DNA from: Clostridia bacterium
Lineage (GTDB): Bacteria > Bacillota > Clostridia > Christensenellales > Aristaeellaceae
Direction of reading: 5' to 3'
Assembly (NCBI GenBank): GCA_900759005.1
Contig: CAAEUQ010000014.1
Coordinates: 1 to 7,528 of the forward strand
Length of the DNA: 7,528 bases
The position numbers were made by a program, and so were the translations under genes. Positions 1-6,435 of the stretch are shown piece after piece. How positions within the stretch are numbered: position 1 is the first letter of the stretch; each line of letters opens with the position of its first letter. The notes under the pieces are model-generated. The model saw nothing but the letters and a program-made list of their open reading frames with translations. It made no database searches and was not told the DNA's origin.

Positions 1-2225
1 GGCAGCAGCGAAAGCAGATTCTCCTGGCCGTAGCGCACGTCCATCAGCAGCACGGCGCCGCGATCGGTCTCCGTTCGAATCACGCGGCCCGCGGCCTGCA
101 GCACGCGGCAGAGGCCCGGAAAGGTGTACGCCACGTCGTACCCGCCGCCGAAACCGTCGTCGAACAGCTCGCGCATCCATTCGCGCTCAATGCCGATCTG
201 CGGAATGCCGGTGGATACGATCGCCGCGCCGGACAATCGATCATCCGGAAGGTCGACGCCCTCGGCAAATACGCCGCCCATGACCACGAACGCGACCATG
301 CTCGCTTCGGGACTGGGCTGAAAGCATTCGATGAACGCGCTGCGCGCCTCCTCCCCCATGCCAGGCGACTGCCGGATCACAAAATCATCCGGATGCAGGA
401 GCCGGTAGCGCTCAAACGCCTGATTCAGATACTGAAACGACGGAAAACACGCGAGATAATTGCCCGGACGCGATACGGACAGCGCATGAATGATCTCCGT
501 AACCGCGCCCAGCGTGCGCTCGCGATCGGCAAATCGGACGGACACCGGCAGCCGCGCGACGAGCAGATTTTCCCTCGGAAACGGCGATTCAAGCCGAAGC
601 ATCGCGTCCTCGCGCGGGTCAAGTCCGAGCTGGCGCGCATAATGATCCATTGGCGCGAGCGTTGCGGAGAACATCGCCGCGCCGCCGACGTTAGCGAATA
701 CCTTTTTCAAATGCGCGGACGGATCGAATCGCCATACGCGCATCTGAATACGCTTTTCCTCGGGCAAAATCATGAATCGATCGCACGTTTCATCGAATTT
801 TCGGGCGACGCGCACGAACCACGCGAGGTCGATTGCGAGCGCGCGCGTTTCCGGCTCAACCAGCTCGATCTGATCGAGAATATCCGAAATATTTGAAAGC
901 GCTTCGATCGTGTCCGCGGGCAGCTCGCTCGTGATTTCGGGCTCCGCCTCCGGGCGCGTGAACAGCTTCAGAAGGTCGGTCAGCAGATTGTACATCGGGC
1001 TTTCCCTGCCTTCGTATTTGCCGACGAGCCGGCGCACGTCCTCGATCTGCGCGCCCGAAAGCGACGCGCTGAGCATTTCACGCGCGCGGTCAGGCAGATT
1101 GTGCGCTTCGTCGACCAGAAGCCCTGCGTTGGATTTATGATCGAAAAATCGCCACAGGCGCACGCGCGGGTCAAACGCGTAATTGTAATCGCAAATGATC
1201 ACGTCCGCCTGTTCCGAAAGGTCGAGCGACAACTCGTGCGGGCAAATTTCGTATTTCTGCGCAAGCGCTGCGATTTTCTCCGCGTCGAGCGCCTGAATGC
1301 TCATGCCTTCGCGCAGCGCATGACCGCGCCGCTCGTAATAGCCGGCGGCATTCGGACAGCCGAAGCATTCAACCTTCTCCATCGGGCAGCATTTTTCCTT
1401 CGCCGTAATCGCAACGGAGCGAATCATCACGCCCTGCGCGCGCATGATTTCCAGCGCCGTCTCCGCGGCGCGGCGGCCGGTGGTGCGCGCGGTTAAATAG
1501 AATACGTTCGTTATAAAACCCTTTCCGAGCGCTTTCAGCGCGCCATAGAGCGACGCGGCGGTTTTGCCGATGCCGGTAGGTGCTTCGATCAGCGCATTTG
1601 AGGAATGTTTCATTGAAAGGAATATCGTTTTCGCCATCTCGCGCTGACCCTCTCGCGGCTCGGGAAACGGAAAGCGCATATTGTTGAGGGTCGGTTCGGA
1701 TTTTTCCTTCCAGTCGCCCAGAAGCTGAATCCAGTCTGCATAGGGACGCGCGCATTTCAGAAAGCTTTCGCGCAGCTCCGAAAGCGTTCGATCCTTTCGA
1801 AACGCGCGCGTTTCGCCGTTCATGCGGTCGTAAAACACGGTCACTTCCGCCTCGGGAATGCCCTCGTTCGCGCAGATCAGATACGCGTAAATCTCCGCCT
1901 GTGCGAGGTGCGCGGGGTAATCCTCCAGGCGAATCAGGCCTGGCGGCAGCGTGGTCGTCTTGATTTCCAGCACGCGCAGAACGCCGTTTTCACGCCGAAC
2001 CGCATCCGCGCGGCCCTGAATACGCAGCGGCACGCCGTTTACGGTTTCATCGCGCGAGACGGGTTCCTCACTCGTCCAGCCCGCGCCGAGCGACTGCTGA
2101 ATACGCCTGTGCCCGCGCGCGCCCTCGATCATCCGATCGACCTGCATTTTCATCGGCAGAAGATCGCCGGTCTGGAGAGAAAATTCGGCGAGCGCGCGGA
2201 CATTGACCGTTTGAATTTCCGGCAT
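1..2225 (-). CDS. PD-(D/E)XK nuclease / DinG-XPD-type Fe-S DNA helicase fusion, 3' end missing
   Basis: Probable ATP-dependent 5'-3' DNA helicase (superfamily 2, Rad3/XPD/DinG type) with an N-terminal RecB/Cas4-like nuclease module, presumably acting in DNA repair. The frame is open from the ATG at 2225 to the left edge: 741 codons are visible and I read it through without a stop. The nuclease part (about residues 1-130) shows GRAD (D74), EIK (E87, K89) and QAEIY (Q109, Y113), the expected metal and substrate residues. The helicase part has Walker A APTGIGKT (K221), four candidate Fe-S cysteines (C279 or C280, C287, C290, C328), DEAH (372-375), SATL (520-523) and motif VI QAAGRVIRTETDRG (710-723; R714, R717). 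The ATG follows a GGGGGG Shine-Dalgarno stretch by 7 nt. Similar clostridial proteins run to roughly 780 residues, so a few dozen C-terminal residues are probably outside the window. The fusion is a known clostridial family; its exact cellular role is not clear to me. Confidence 0.93.
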   Translation of the reverse strand, partial: MPEIQTVNVRALAEFSLQTGDLLPMKMQVDRMIEGARGHRRIQQSLGAGWTSEEPVSRDETVNGVPLRIQGRADAVRRENGVLRVLEIKTTTLPPGLIRLEDYPAHLAQAEIYAYLICANEGIPEAEVTVFYDRMNGETRAFRKDRTLSELRESFLKCARPYADWIQLLGDWKEKSEPTLNNMRFPFPEPREGQREMAKTIFLSMKHSSNALIEAPTGIGKTAASLYGALKALGKGFITNVFYLTARTTGRRAAETALEIMRAQGVMIRSVAITAKEKCCPMEKVECFGCPNAAGYYERRGHALREGMSIQALDAEKIAALAQKYEICPHELSLDLSEQADVIICDYNYAFDPRVRLWRFFDHKSNAGLLVDEAHNLPDRAREMLSASLSGAQIEDVRRLVGKYEGRESPMYNLLTDLLKLFTRPEAEPEITSELPADTIEALSNISDILDQIELVEPETRALAIDLAWFVRVARKFDETCDRFMILPEEKRIQMRVWRFDPSAHLKKVFANVGGAAMFSATLAPMDHYARQLGLDPREDAMLRLESPFPRENLLVARLPVSVRFADRERTLGAVTEIIHALSVSRPGNYLACFPSFQYLNQAFERYRLLHPDDFVIRQSPGMGEEARSAFIECFQPSPEASMVAFVVMGGVFAEGVDLPDDRLSGAAIVSTGIPQIGIEREWMRELFDDGFGGGYDVAYTFPGLCRVLQAAGRVIRTETDRGAVLLMDVRYGQENLLSLL

Positions 2226-2238
2226 TCGCTTTCCCCCC

Positions 2239-2267
2239 TTGACATATACGCGGCAAAATGATACATT
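2239..2267 (+). promoter_or_regulatory. Predicted sigma-A promoter for manA
   Basis: A perfect -35 TTGACA (2239-2244), a 17-bp spacer and a -10 TACATT (2262-2267, 4/6). The -10 is preceded by TG at 2259-2260, giving an extended -10 (TGn). Transcription would start near 2274, about 40 nt before the manA ATG. The -35 box overlaps the Shine-Dalgarno stretch of the divergent helicase gene by two bases. Confidence 0.6.
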
Positions 2268-2270
2268 TTA

Positions 2271-2299
2271 AGTATACGGTATCCAAGCACATTTTGCAA
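2271..2299 (-). promoter_or_regulatory. Predicted sigma-A promoter for the helicase gene
   Basis: Read on the minus strand, a -35 box TTGCAA (plus 2294-2299, 4/6) is followed by a 17-bp spacer and a -10 box TATACT (plus 2271-2276, 5/6). Transcription would start near 2264, giving a leader of about 40 nt before the helicase ATG at 2225. The boxes lie inside the leader of manA, next to its ribosome binding site. This is a consensus match only. Confidence 0.55.
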
Positions 2300-2313
2300 G
2301 AGGAGTTGTACGC

Positions 2314-3330
2314 ATGAACGAATATCCGCTTTTGATGTCGCCTTTCTTCCGCCACGGCGCGGAAACGCCTTGGGGAGGCAGTATGCTGCGCGACGCGTTT
2401 ATGAAGGACGCGCCCGATGATCAGACCGGCGAAAGCCTTGAGGTTTCTGCGCTGCCGGGGCGCGAAAGCGTAGTTCGAAACGGCGTTCACGCGGGCAAAA
2501 CGCTCGCGCGCATGGCGGAAATCTGGGGCGAAAATCTGACTGGAAAGACAAACGGCGCGTTCCCGCTGCTTCTGAAGCTCCTCGACGCGCGCGAAGCACT
2601 GTCCGTTCAGGTGCATCCGACCGACGATTACGCGCTCAAGCACGAAGGCAAGCTCGGCAAAACCGAAGCGTGGGTGATTCTCGGCGCGGAACCGGGCGCG
2701 AAAATCGCTTACGGACTGGTTTTGAACGGTCGCAATCTGCGCGATGTCGTTGAATCCGGCGAGCTGGAAAGCGTTCTGCACTGGGAAAACGTGCGTCCGG
2801 GCGACGTGTATTACATTCCCGGCGGCACGGTGCACGCGATCGGCGCCGGGCTTCAAGTCTACGAAATTCAGCAGCCCAGCGACGTGACCTACCGTTTCTG
2901 GGACTGGAACCGCGTTGGCAAGGACGGAAAGCCGCGCGAACTGCATACCGAAAAGGCGCTGGACGTGACCGTTCCCGATCGCCATCTCGGAAATATCGAG
3001 GGCACGACGGTGCTCTGCAAGGGCGGCAGCCGCACGTATTACATTTCCGACGCGAATTTTGAGCTTTGCCGGCTGAATCTTTCCGGCAGAATGCCGATTG
3101 CAGACGGACGAATGCTGTTTCTGACCCCGACCGCGCCGTGCACGCTCGAATGGGCAGATGAATCTCTGGAGCTGGGCGCGTTTGACAGCGTGGTCGTTCC
3201 TGCCGCAATGACGGACGTGACGCTCGTGGGGGAAACGAAGGTGCTGATGTCGTCGCTTCCGAATCGCGAGCATCTGATTGACGAGCTCGGCTATCGCGCC
3301 GAAAACGTCGCGGGACTTACCGAAAACTGA
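2314..3330 (+). CDS. manA: Mannose-6-phosphate isomerase, class I
   Basis: Cytoplasmic zinc enzyme interconverting mannose 6-phosphate and fructose 6-phosphate, linking mannose use to glycolysis and supplying mannose 6-phosphate for sugar nucleotides. At 338 residues it is close to the short Firmicutes ManA form (about 315 residues). The cupin metal site is visible: Q99 and H101 in SVQVHPTDDYA, E118 in KTEAWVIL and H174 in IPGGTVHAIG. The signature QQPSDVTYRFWDWNR (186-200) carries the catalytic arginine R194. An N-terminal GESLEVS (39-45) matches the family's GESWE-type segment with Leu in place of Trp. The ATG is preceded by AGGAG (2301-2305) at 8 nt. The gene is apparently monocistronic: its own promoter lies upstream and an intrinsic terminator follows 13 bases after the stop. 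It is convergent with the MFS gene and divergent from the helicase. Confidence 0.96.
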   Translation: MNEYPLLMSPFFRHGAETPWGGSMLRDAFMKDAPDDQTGESLEVSALPGRESVVRNGVHAGKTLARMAEIWGENLTGKTNGAFPLLLKLLDAREALSVQVHPTDDYALKHEGKLGKTEAWVILGAEPGAKIAYGLVLNGRNLRDVVESGELESVLHWENVRPGDVYYIPGGTVHAIGAGLQVYEIQQPSDVTYRFWDWNRVGKDGKPRELHTEKALDVTVPDRHLGNIEGTTVLCKGGSRTYYISDANFELCRLNLSGRMPIADGRMLFLTPTAPCTLEWADESLELGAFDSVVVPAAMTDVTLVGETKVLMSSLPNREHLIDELGYRAENVAGLTEN

Positions 3331-3343
3331 TTTGCAATCATCG

Positions 3344-3380
3344 AGACCTCCGGGCTTATTCACGCGCGGAGGTCTTTTTT
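3344..3380 (+). terminator. Intrinsic terminator of manA
   Basis: A perfect 9-bp stem pairs AGACCTCCG (3344-3352) with CGGAGGTCT (3367-3375) around a 14-nt loop and runs into a T tract ending at 3380, 13 bases after the manA stop. The right arm, T tract and part of the loop lie inside the last codons of the convergent MFS gene (stop at 3360-3362). Read in the other direction the hairpin has no T tract, so it should terminate mainly rightward transcription. Confidence 0.85.
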
Positions 3381-4514
3381 CAGGAATCCGGGGGCAAACA
3401 GGATCAGCGCGAGCACACAAATGCCCGCCGACAGGAAAAACACGTTCTGCCGCCCGAACGCGTCCGCGAGCACGCCGCCCGCGAGATTGCCGACCGCGCG
3501 CGCAAACCCATAGCTCACCATCGCCAGCAGCATCTGTCCCGACGACCGAAGCTCCCTGGGGACGCTCGACTGGATATGCTTTGCCATCGAAACGCACATG
3601 ACGATGAATCCCCAGCCGTGCAGGATCTGGCTGAGCATCACGGCTGTCGAGTTGTTCGTCAGCGCCAGAATCAGCCAGCGCACGCTCAGCACGACCGCGG
3701 AAACGCACATGAGCCTGCCCGCGCCGAAGCGCTCGTAAAGCCGGTCGGAAAGCAAAAGATACGGAATTTCGCTCGCGGCGGCGATAAAATAGCACCAGCC
3801 GAGCTTCGTTCCGTTTGCACCGGGCAAATCCAGAAATTGCGGTGAAAAGAACGTGTAAAAATAACCCATCGTCATCTGCATCGGCAAAAGGAACAGCATC
3901 AGCCGCATCAGCTCTCGGTCCTTAATCAGAACTGCAAACGACATTCTCCTTCCCCCGCCGGATTGAACGCCGGGCGTATCCGGAATCACCCGCACGGCGG
4001 GAATCATGCCAAAACAGGCGATTGCAATCAGAATTACGGAAATTTTCGGCGATCCGGATTTCGCCATGCTCATTCCATAAACCAGCGAAACGACTGCATA
4101 CGACATTCCGCCCGCAAGCCGCGCCGGTCCGAACGGACGATCGCCGAGCGCCGACAGCACCACCGCGTCGCCCAGCGGCTGAAGCGATGTATAGAAAAAT
4201 GCAAACGCGCACGCGAGCAACAGGAGCGCGGCAAAGCTTTTTACGAACAGAAATGCGCCCGCAATCGCGCCCGAGGCAAGCGCAAGTCCATACAGCACGC
4301 GATTTTTGCTCTTTGCGCGATCGCTGCGAATGCCCCAGAATGGCTGTGCCGCGATGCTGATCAGCGCCACGCACGCAAAAATCGTGCCGATCTGCGCCGA
4401 ATCGAAGCCGCAATCGACATAGTACAGGCTCAGATAGCCCTGAAACAGCGCGTTCGCCATGTAGTACACCATCAGAAATACGGAAAATTTCCACGGATAG
4501 CGCATCGGACGCAT
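3360..4514 (-). CDS. MFS transporter, MFS_1-like (LacY/phenylpropionate-permease type)
   Basis: Inner-membrane major facilitator transporter of 384 residues with about 12 hydrophobic segments, the usual size for the superfamily. A first helix spans about residues 10-28, and the loop after helix 2 has a motif A-like GIRSDRAKSKN (61-71). A central hydrophilic loop (about 178-203) separates the two six-helix halves. The second half holds SEIPYLLLSDRL (248-259), resembling the conserved helix of the MFS_1-like/PPP group (LacY, nucleoside and phenylpropionate permeases). Substrate cannot be read from sequence; a sugar is plausible given ManA and glucokinase nearby, but this is inference. I chose the ATG at 4514 because GGGAG (plus 4523-4527, read as CTCCC) sits 8 nt upstream. 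A TTG at 4556 in the same frame would add 14 charged residues and has no ribosome binding site. The gene ends inside the manA terminator and is divergent from the HAD-hprK operon. Confidence 0.88.
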   Translation of the reverse strand: MRPMRYPWKFSVFLMVYYMANALFQGYLSLYYVDCGFDSAQIGTIFACVALISIAAQPFWGIRSDRAKSKNRVLYGLALASGAIAGAFLFVKSFAALLLLACAFAFFYTSLQPLGDAVVLSALGDRPFGPARLAGGMSYAVVSLVYGMSMAKSGSPKISVILIAIACFGMIPAVRVIPDTPGVQSGGGRRMSFAVLIKDRELMRLMLFLLPMQMTMGYFYTFFSPQFLDLPGANGTKLGWCYFIAAASEIPYLLLSDRLYERFGAGRLMCVSAVVLSVRWLILALTNNSTAVMLSQILHGWGFIVMCVSMAKHIQSSVPRELRSSGQMLLAMVSYGFARAVGNLAGGVLADAFGRQNVFFLSAGICVLALILFAPGFLKKDLRA

Positions 4515-4605
4515 CACATTCACTCCCAAAATCCGCTTTCTTTTATTATTGCACAATCCGGAGAAAAAGAAACGTCGAATGTGGGCGAATATTTTGCCGC
4601 GCCGC

Positions 4606-4620
4606 TTGAAAGCGCGCGCA
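4606..4620 (+). promoter_or_regulatory. Candidate CcpA cre-like site on the operon promoter
   Basis: The 15 bases TTGAAAGCGCGCGCA agree with the degenerate cre consensus WTGNAANCGNWNNCW at every position except one (G at 4616 where A/T is expected). The match covers the -35 box and half of the spacer, where CcpA bound to HPr-Ser-P would be expected to repress. GC-rich DNA full of CGCG strings makes chance matches likely, so this is only a candidate. Confidence 0.3.
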
Positions 4621-4634
4621 AAATCGGTTACAAT
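4606..4634 (+). promoter_or_regulatory. Predicted sigma-A promoter of the HAD-hprK-glcK operon
   Basis: A -35 TTGAAA (4606-4611, 5/6), a 17-bp spacer and a -10 TACAAT (4629-4634, 5/6). Transcription would begin near 4641, only about 25 nt before the proposed TTG start of the HAD gene. This is the best promoter match ahead of the three-gene operon; no comparable match was noticed between the operon genes. Confidence 0.7.
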
Positions 4635-4653
4635 AAGAATAGCAATTTATCAT

Positions 4654-4669
4654 GGGAGTGATCGATTTG
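4654..4669 (+). promoter_or_regulatory. Ribosome binding site that selects a TTG start for the HAD gene
   Basis: GGGAG at 4654-4658 lies 8 nt before the TTG at 4667-4669. The in-frame ATG at 4652 directly precedes the GGGAG, has no upstream purine-rich site and would leave a leader of only about 10 nt after the predicted transcription start. The same GGGAG plus 8-nt arrangement precedes the ATG of the divergent MFS gene. Confidence 0.7.
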
Positions 4670-5476
4670 ATACGCCTGATCGCCACGGATATGGACGACA
4701 CGCTGCTCAACGCCGACGGCGCAATTACGCCGCGAACCAAAGCCGCCGTGCGCCGCGCAATCGAAGCGGGCGCGTTCTTTTCTCTTTCCAGCGGCAGGAT
4801 GCCGGAAGCGCTGGTTTCAATGGCGGAGGACATCGGCGTGAACGCGCCGCTGATTTCGTATAACGGTGCGCTGATTTACGATTACAAAACGAAAAAAGCG
4901 CTATATCAGCACGCGATTCCCGCTTCTGTCGCGCGCCGCGTGTTCGAAGCGTTCGAATCTCTCGGCGTTTATGCGCAGGGCTATTCCAAAAACGGCATTT
5001 TCTGCCACGAAAAGACCGATTACACTTTGTTTTATGAAAAGGCGATCCGCGTGACGGCGACGGCGGTGCACGAGCCGCTGAGCCGTTGGGTCTGCGAGGA
5101 TATGACGAAGCTGCTCGCGATCGACGCGCCCGAGCGTCTGGACGAACTGATTCCCGATCTGAAAGCGCGCTTTCCGGAGATTCAGTTCATGAAATCGCGC
5201 CCGTATTTTCTGGAAATGGTTCTAAAAGGCGTGGATAAGGGCGCTGCGATTCGGCGTTTGGGCGAAATTCTGAACGTAAAGCCTGAGGAAATCATGGCGT
5301 TCGGTGACGGGCAGAACGATCTTCCCATGATCGAAACCGCCGGAATCGGCTGCGCGATGGAAAACGCTGTGGACGGTTTGAAGCGCGTCGCGCAGGTCAT
5401 CGCGCCGAAAAACACGGAGGATGGCGTTGCGCAGGTGCTTGAGCGTTTTCTGGATGAAGGCAGGATCGGAGGATAA
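4667..5476 (+). CDS. Cof-type HAD-IIB family phosphatase
   Basis: Haloacid dehalogenase-superfamily hydrolase of the Cof/YidA (IIB) type, cytoplasmic and Mg2+-dependent, probably dephosphorylating a sugar phosphate or similar small phosphoester. With the TTG start it is 269 residues, normal for the family, beginning IRLIATDMDDTLL after the initiator. Motif I holds the nucleophile D8 and the acid/base D10. Motif II is SSGR (S42), motif III is K191 in VDKGAAI, and motif IV is GDGQND with D214 and D218. The roughly 100-residue stretch between motifs II and III is the IIB cap. Motif I reads DxDDT rather than DxDGT, a variant seen in this family. Starting at the upstream ATG (4652) would add five residues without a ribosome binding site. 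It is the first gene of the operon; hprK follows after 3 bases, with its ribosome binding site over the last codons here, suggesting translational coupling. Exact substrate unknown. Confidence 0.92.
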   Translation: MIRLIATDMDDTLLNADGAITPRTKAAVRRAIEAGAFFSLSSGRMPEALVSMAEDIGVNAPLISYNGALIYDYKTKKALYQHAIPASVARRVFEAFESLGVYAQGYSKNGIFCHEKTDYTLFYEKAIRVTATAVHEPLSRWVCEDMTKLLAIDAPERLDELIPDLKARFPEIQFMKSRPYFLEMVLKGVDKGAAIRRLGEILNVKPEEIMAFGDGQNDLPMIETAGIGCAMENAVDGLKRVAQVIAPKNTEDGVAQVLERFLDEGRIGG

Positions 5477-5479
5477 GGC

Positions 5480-6412
5480 ATGGTTAAAGAGAGCGATTTT
5501 GTTTCCGCGCTGGGCTTAAAGCGCGTTTTGGAAACGGATGCGAAGATGCTGCCGATTGAGGTCAGCAACGTCAATCGCCCGGGTCTGCAATTCGCAAACT
5601 ACTGGGACTTTTTCGCCTATGAGCGCCCGCAGCTGCTGGGCAAAGTCGAAATGACGTACATGTCGCAGCTGGACGAATCCACGCGCCGCGAACGTTTGAC
5701 GAAGTATTTCAGCTATCCGATGCCGTGCATCGTGATCTGCCGCGGTTACCCGTGCTTCGACGATATGCTGGTGCTGGCAGCGGCGCATAAGGTGCCGATT
5801 TATTCCACCAAAAAGGAAACGACGCAGTTCGAGCTCGAAGTGATCAACTATCTGCGCGATTACCTCGCCCCGCGTGAAACGCGCCACGGCGTTCTGGTGA
5901 ACGTTTACGGAACGGGACTTCTGATCACCGGCAATTCCGGCGTCGGCAAAAGCGAAGCGGCGCTGGAGCTGGTCAAGCGCGGACATCAGCTGGTCGCGGA
6001 CGACGTGGTGGACATTCGCCGCGTATCCGAAAACCGTCTGATCGGCGAAGCGCCGGAGCTGGTGCGCCATTTTATGGAAATTCGCGGCGTTGGCATTATC
6101 GATATCAAGACCATGTACGGCGTAGGCGCGGTCAACCGCAGCAAATCGATCGACATGGAGGTTCATCTGGAGATGTGGCAGGCGGGCAAGGAATACGACC
6201 GTCTGGGACTTACCGACAATTATACGGAGATTCTGGGCGTGCGCGTTCCATCGCTTCTGCTGCCGATTCACCCGGGACGCAATCTTGCGGTCGTGCTTGA
6301 GGTCGCAGCTCGGAATTTCCGCTTGAAGCAGATGGGTTACAACGCCGCGGAAGAGCTGACGCGGCGGCATATTGAACGCGCACAGCGCGCGATGGAAGAA
6401 GACGAGGATTAA
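5480..6412 (+). CDS. hprK: HPr kinase/phosphorylase
   Basis: Bifunctional cytoplasmic enzyme that phosphorylates HPr on Ser46 when glycolytic intermediates and ATP are high and removes the phosphate when inorganic phosphate is high. HPr-Ser-P is the corepressor of CcpA, so this is the central sensor of carbon catabolite repression. The 310-residue length is typical. The N-terminal regulatory domain covers about 1-125. The kinase core has H136 (RHGVLVNVYG), the P-loop GNSGVGKSE (151-159, K157), D174-D175 in LVADD, the family signature EIRGVGIIDI (200-209) and R241. These sit at a constant offset of four from the Lactobacillus casei catalytic residues as I recall them (H140, K161, D178/D179, R245). 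The C-terminal GRNLAVVLEVAARNFR is also characteristic. The ATG has GGAGG (5468-5472) 7 nt upstream. It sits between the HAD phosphatase and glucokinase genes, in the same transcript. No gene for HPr itself is in the window. Confidence 0.97.
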   Translation: MVKESDFVSALGLKRVLETDAKMLPIEVSNVNRPGLQFANYWDFFAYERPQLLGKVEMTYMSQLDESTRRERLTKYFSYPMPCIVICRGYPCFDDMLVLAAAHKVPIYSTKKETTQFELEVINYLRDYLAPRETRHGVLVNVYGTGLLITGNSGVGKSEAALELVKRGHQLVADDVVDIRRVSENRLIGEAPELVRHFMEIRGVGIIDIKTMYGVGAVNRSKSIDMEVHLEMWQAGKEYDRLGLTDNYTEILGVRVPSLLLPIHPGRNLAVVLEVAARNFRLKQMGYNAAEELTRRHIERAQRAMEEDED

Positions 6413-6417
6413 AGTTC

Positions 6418-6435
6418 AGGAGGAGCTTGAATATG
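6418..6435 (+). promoter_or_regulatory. Ribosome binding site deciding the glucokinase start
   Basis: AGGAGGAG at 6418-6425 is placed 7 nt before the ATG at 6433. The in-frame TTG at 6427 is only one base from the end of this site and is therefore too close to be used. Confidence 0.75.

Larger units (their letters stand above)
4515..4666. other. Divergent intergenic region between MFS gene and HAD-hprK operon
   Basis: About 150 bases carrying leaders and promoters for both directions. The rightward promoter is clear (4606-4634). Leftward, an A+T-rich AATAAT-like stretch around 4544-4551 could serve as a -10 for the MFS gene, but I find no convincing -35 box at the right distance. No small ORF with a ribosome binding site is evident. 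Confidence 0.5.

Noticed and set aside
393..896. Plus-strand open frames of 65-167 codons within 124-2261 (393-896 is the longest; 1101-1496 and 1908-2261 are others)
   Set aside because: They are antisense shadows of the helicase gene, whose motifs occupy the minus strand in one continuous frame. The shadows lack family motifs and credible ribosome binding sites.
2068..3795. A 575-codon open frame on the minus strand crossing the helicase start, the intergenic promoters and all of manA antisense
   Set aside because: It runs antisense to the well-supported ManA gene and overlaps two other genes in the wrong frame. Its product is Arg/Ala-rich with no recognisable motif. Long antisense frames are common in GC-rich DNA.
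4515..4556. A TTG at 4556 extending the MFS protein by 14 residues
   Set aside because: No ribosome binding site precedes it, and the region between looks like promoter and leader sequence. The ATG at 4514 has GGGAG at 8 nt.
4590..4620. Runs of CGCG/GCGC as a repeat or modification-related signal
   Set aside because: Such strings occur throughout the coding regions as a result of GC-rich codon choice. They are not arranged as a repeat array.
3963..4661. A 232-codon plus-strand open frame antisense to the MFS gene
   Set aside because: The minus strand encodes a coherent 12-helix transporter here. The antisense product is basic and Arg/His-rich with no family resemblance.
5516..6370. A 284-codon minus-strand open frame under hprK, and a 208-codon one at 6409-7035 under glucokinase
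   Set aside because: Both are opposite genes with complete catalytic motifs, and their products are His/Arg/Ala-rich and unrecognisable.
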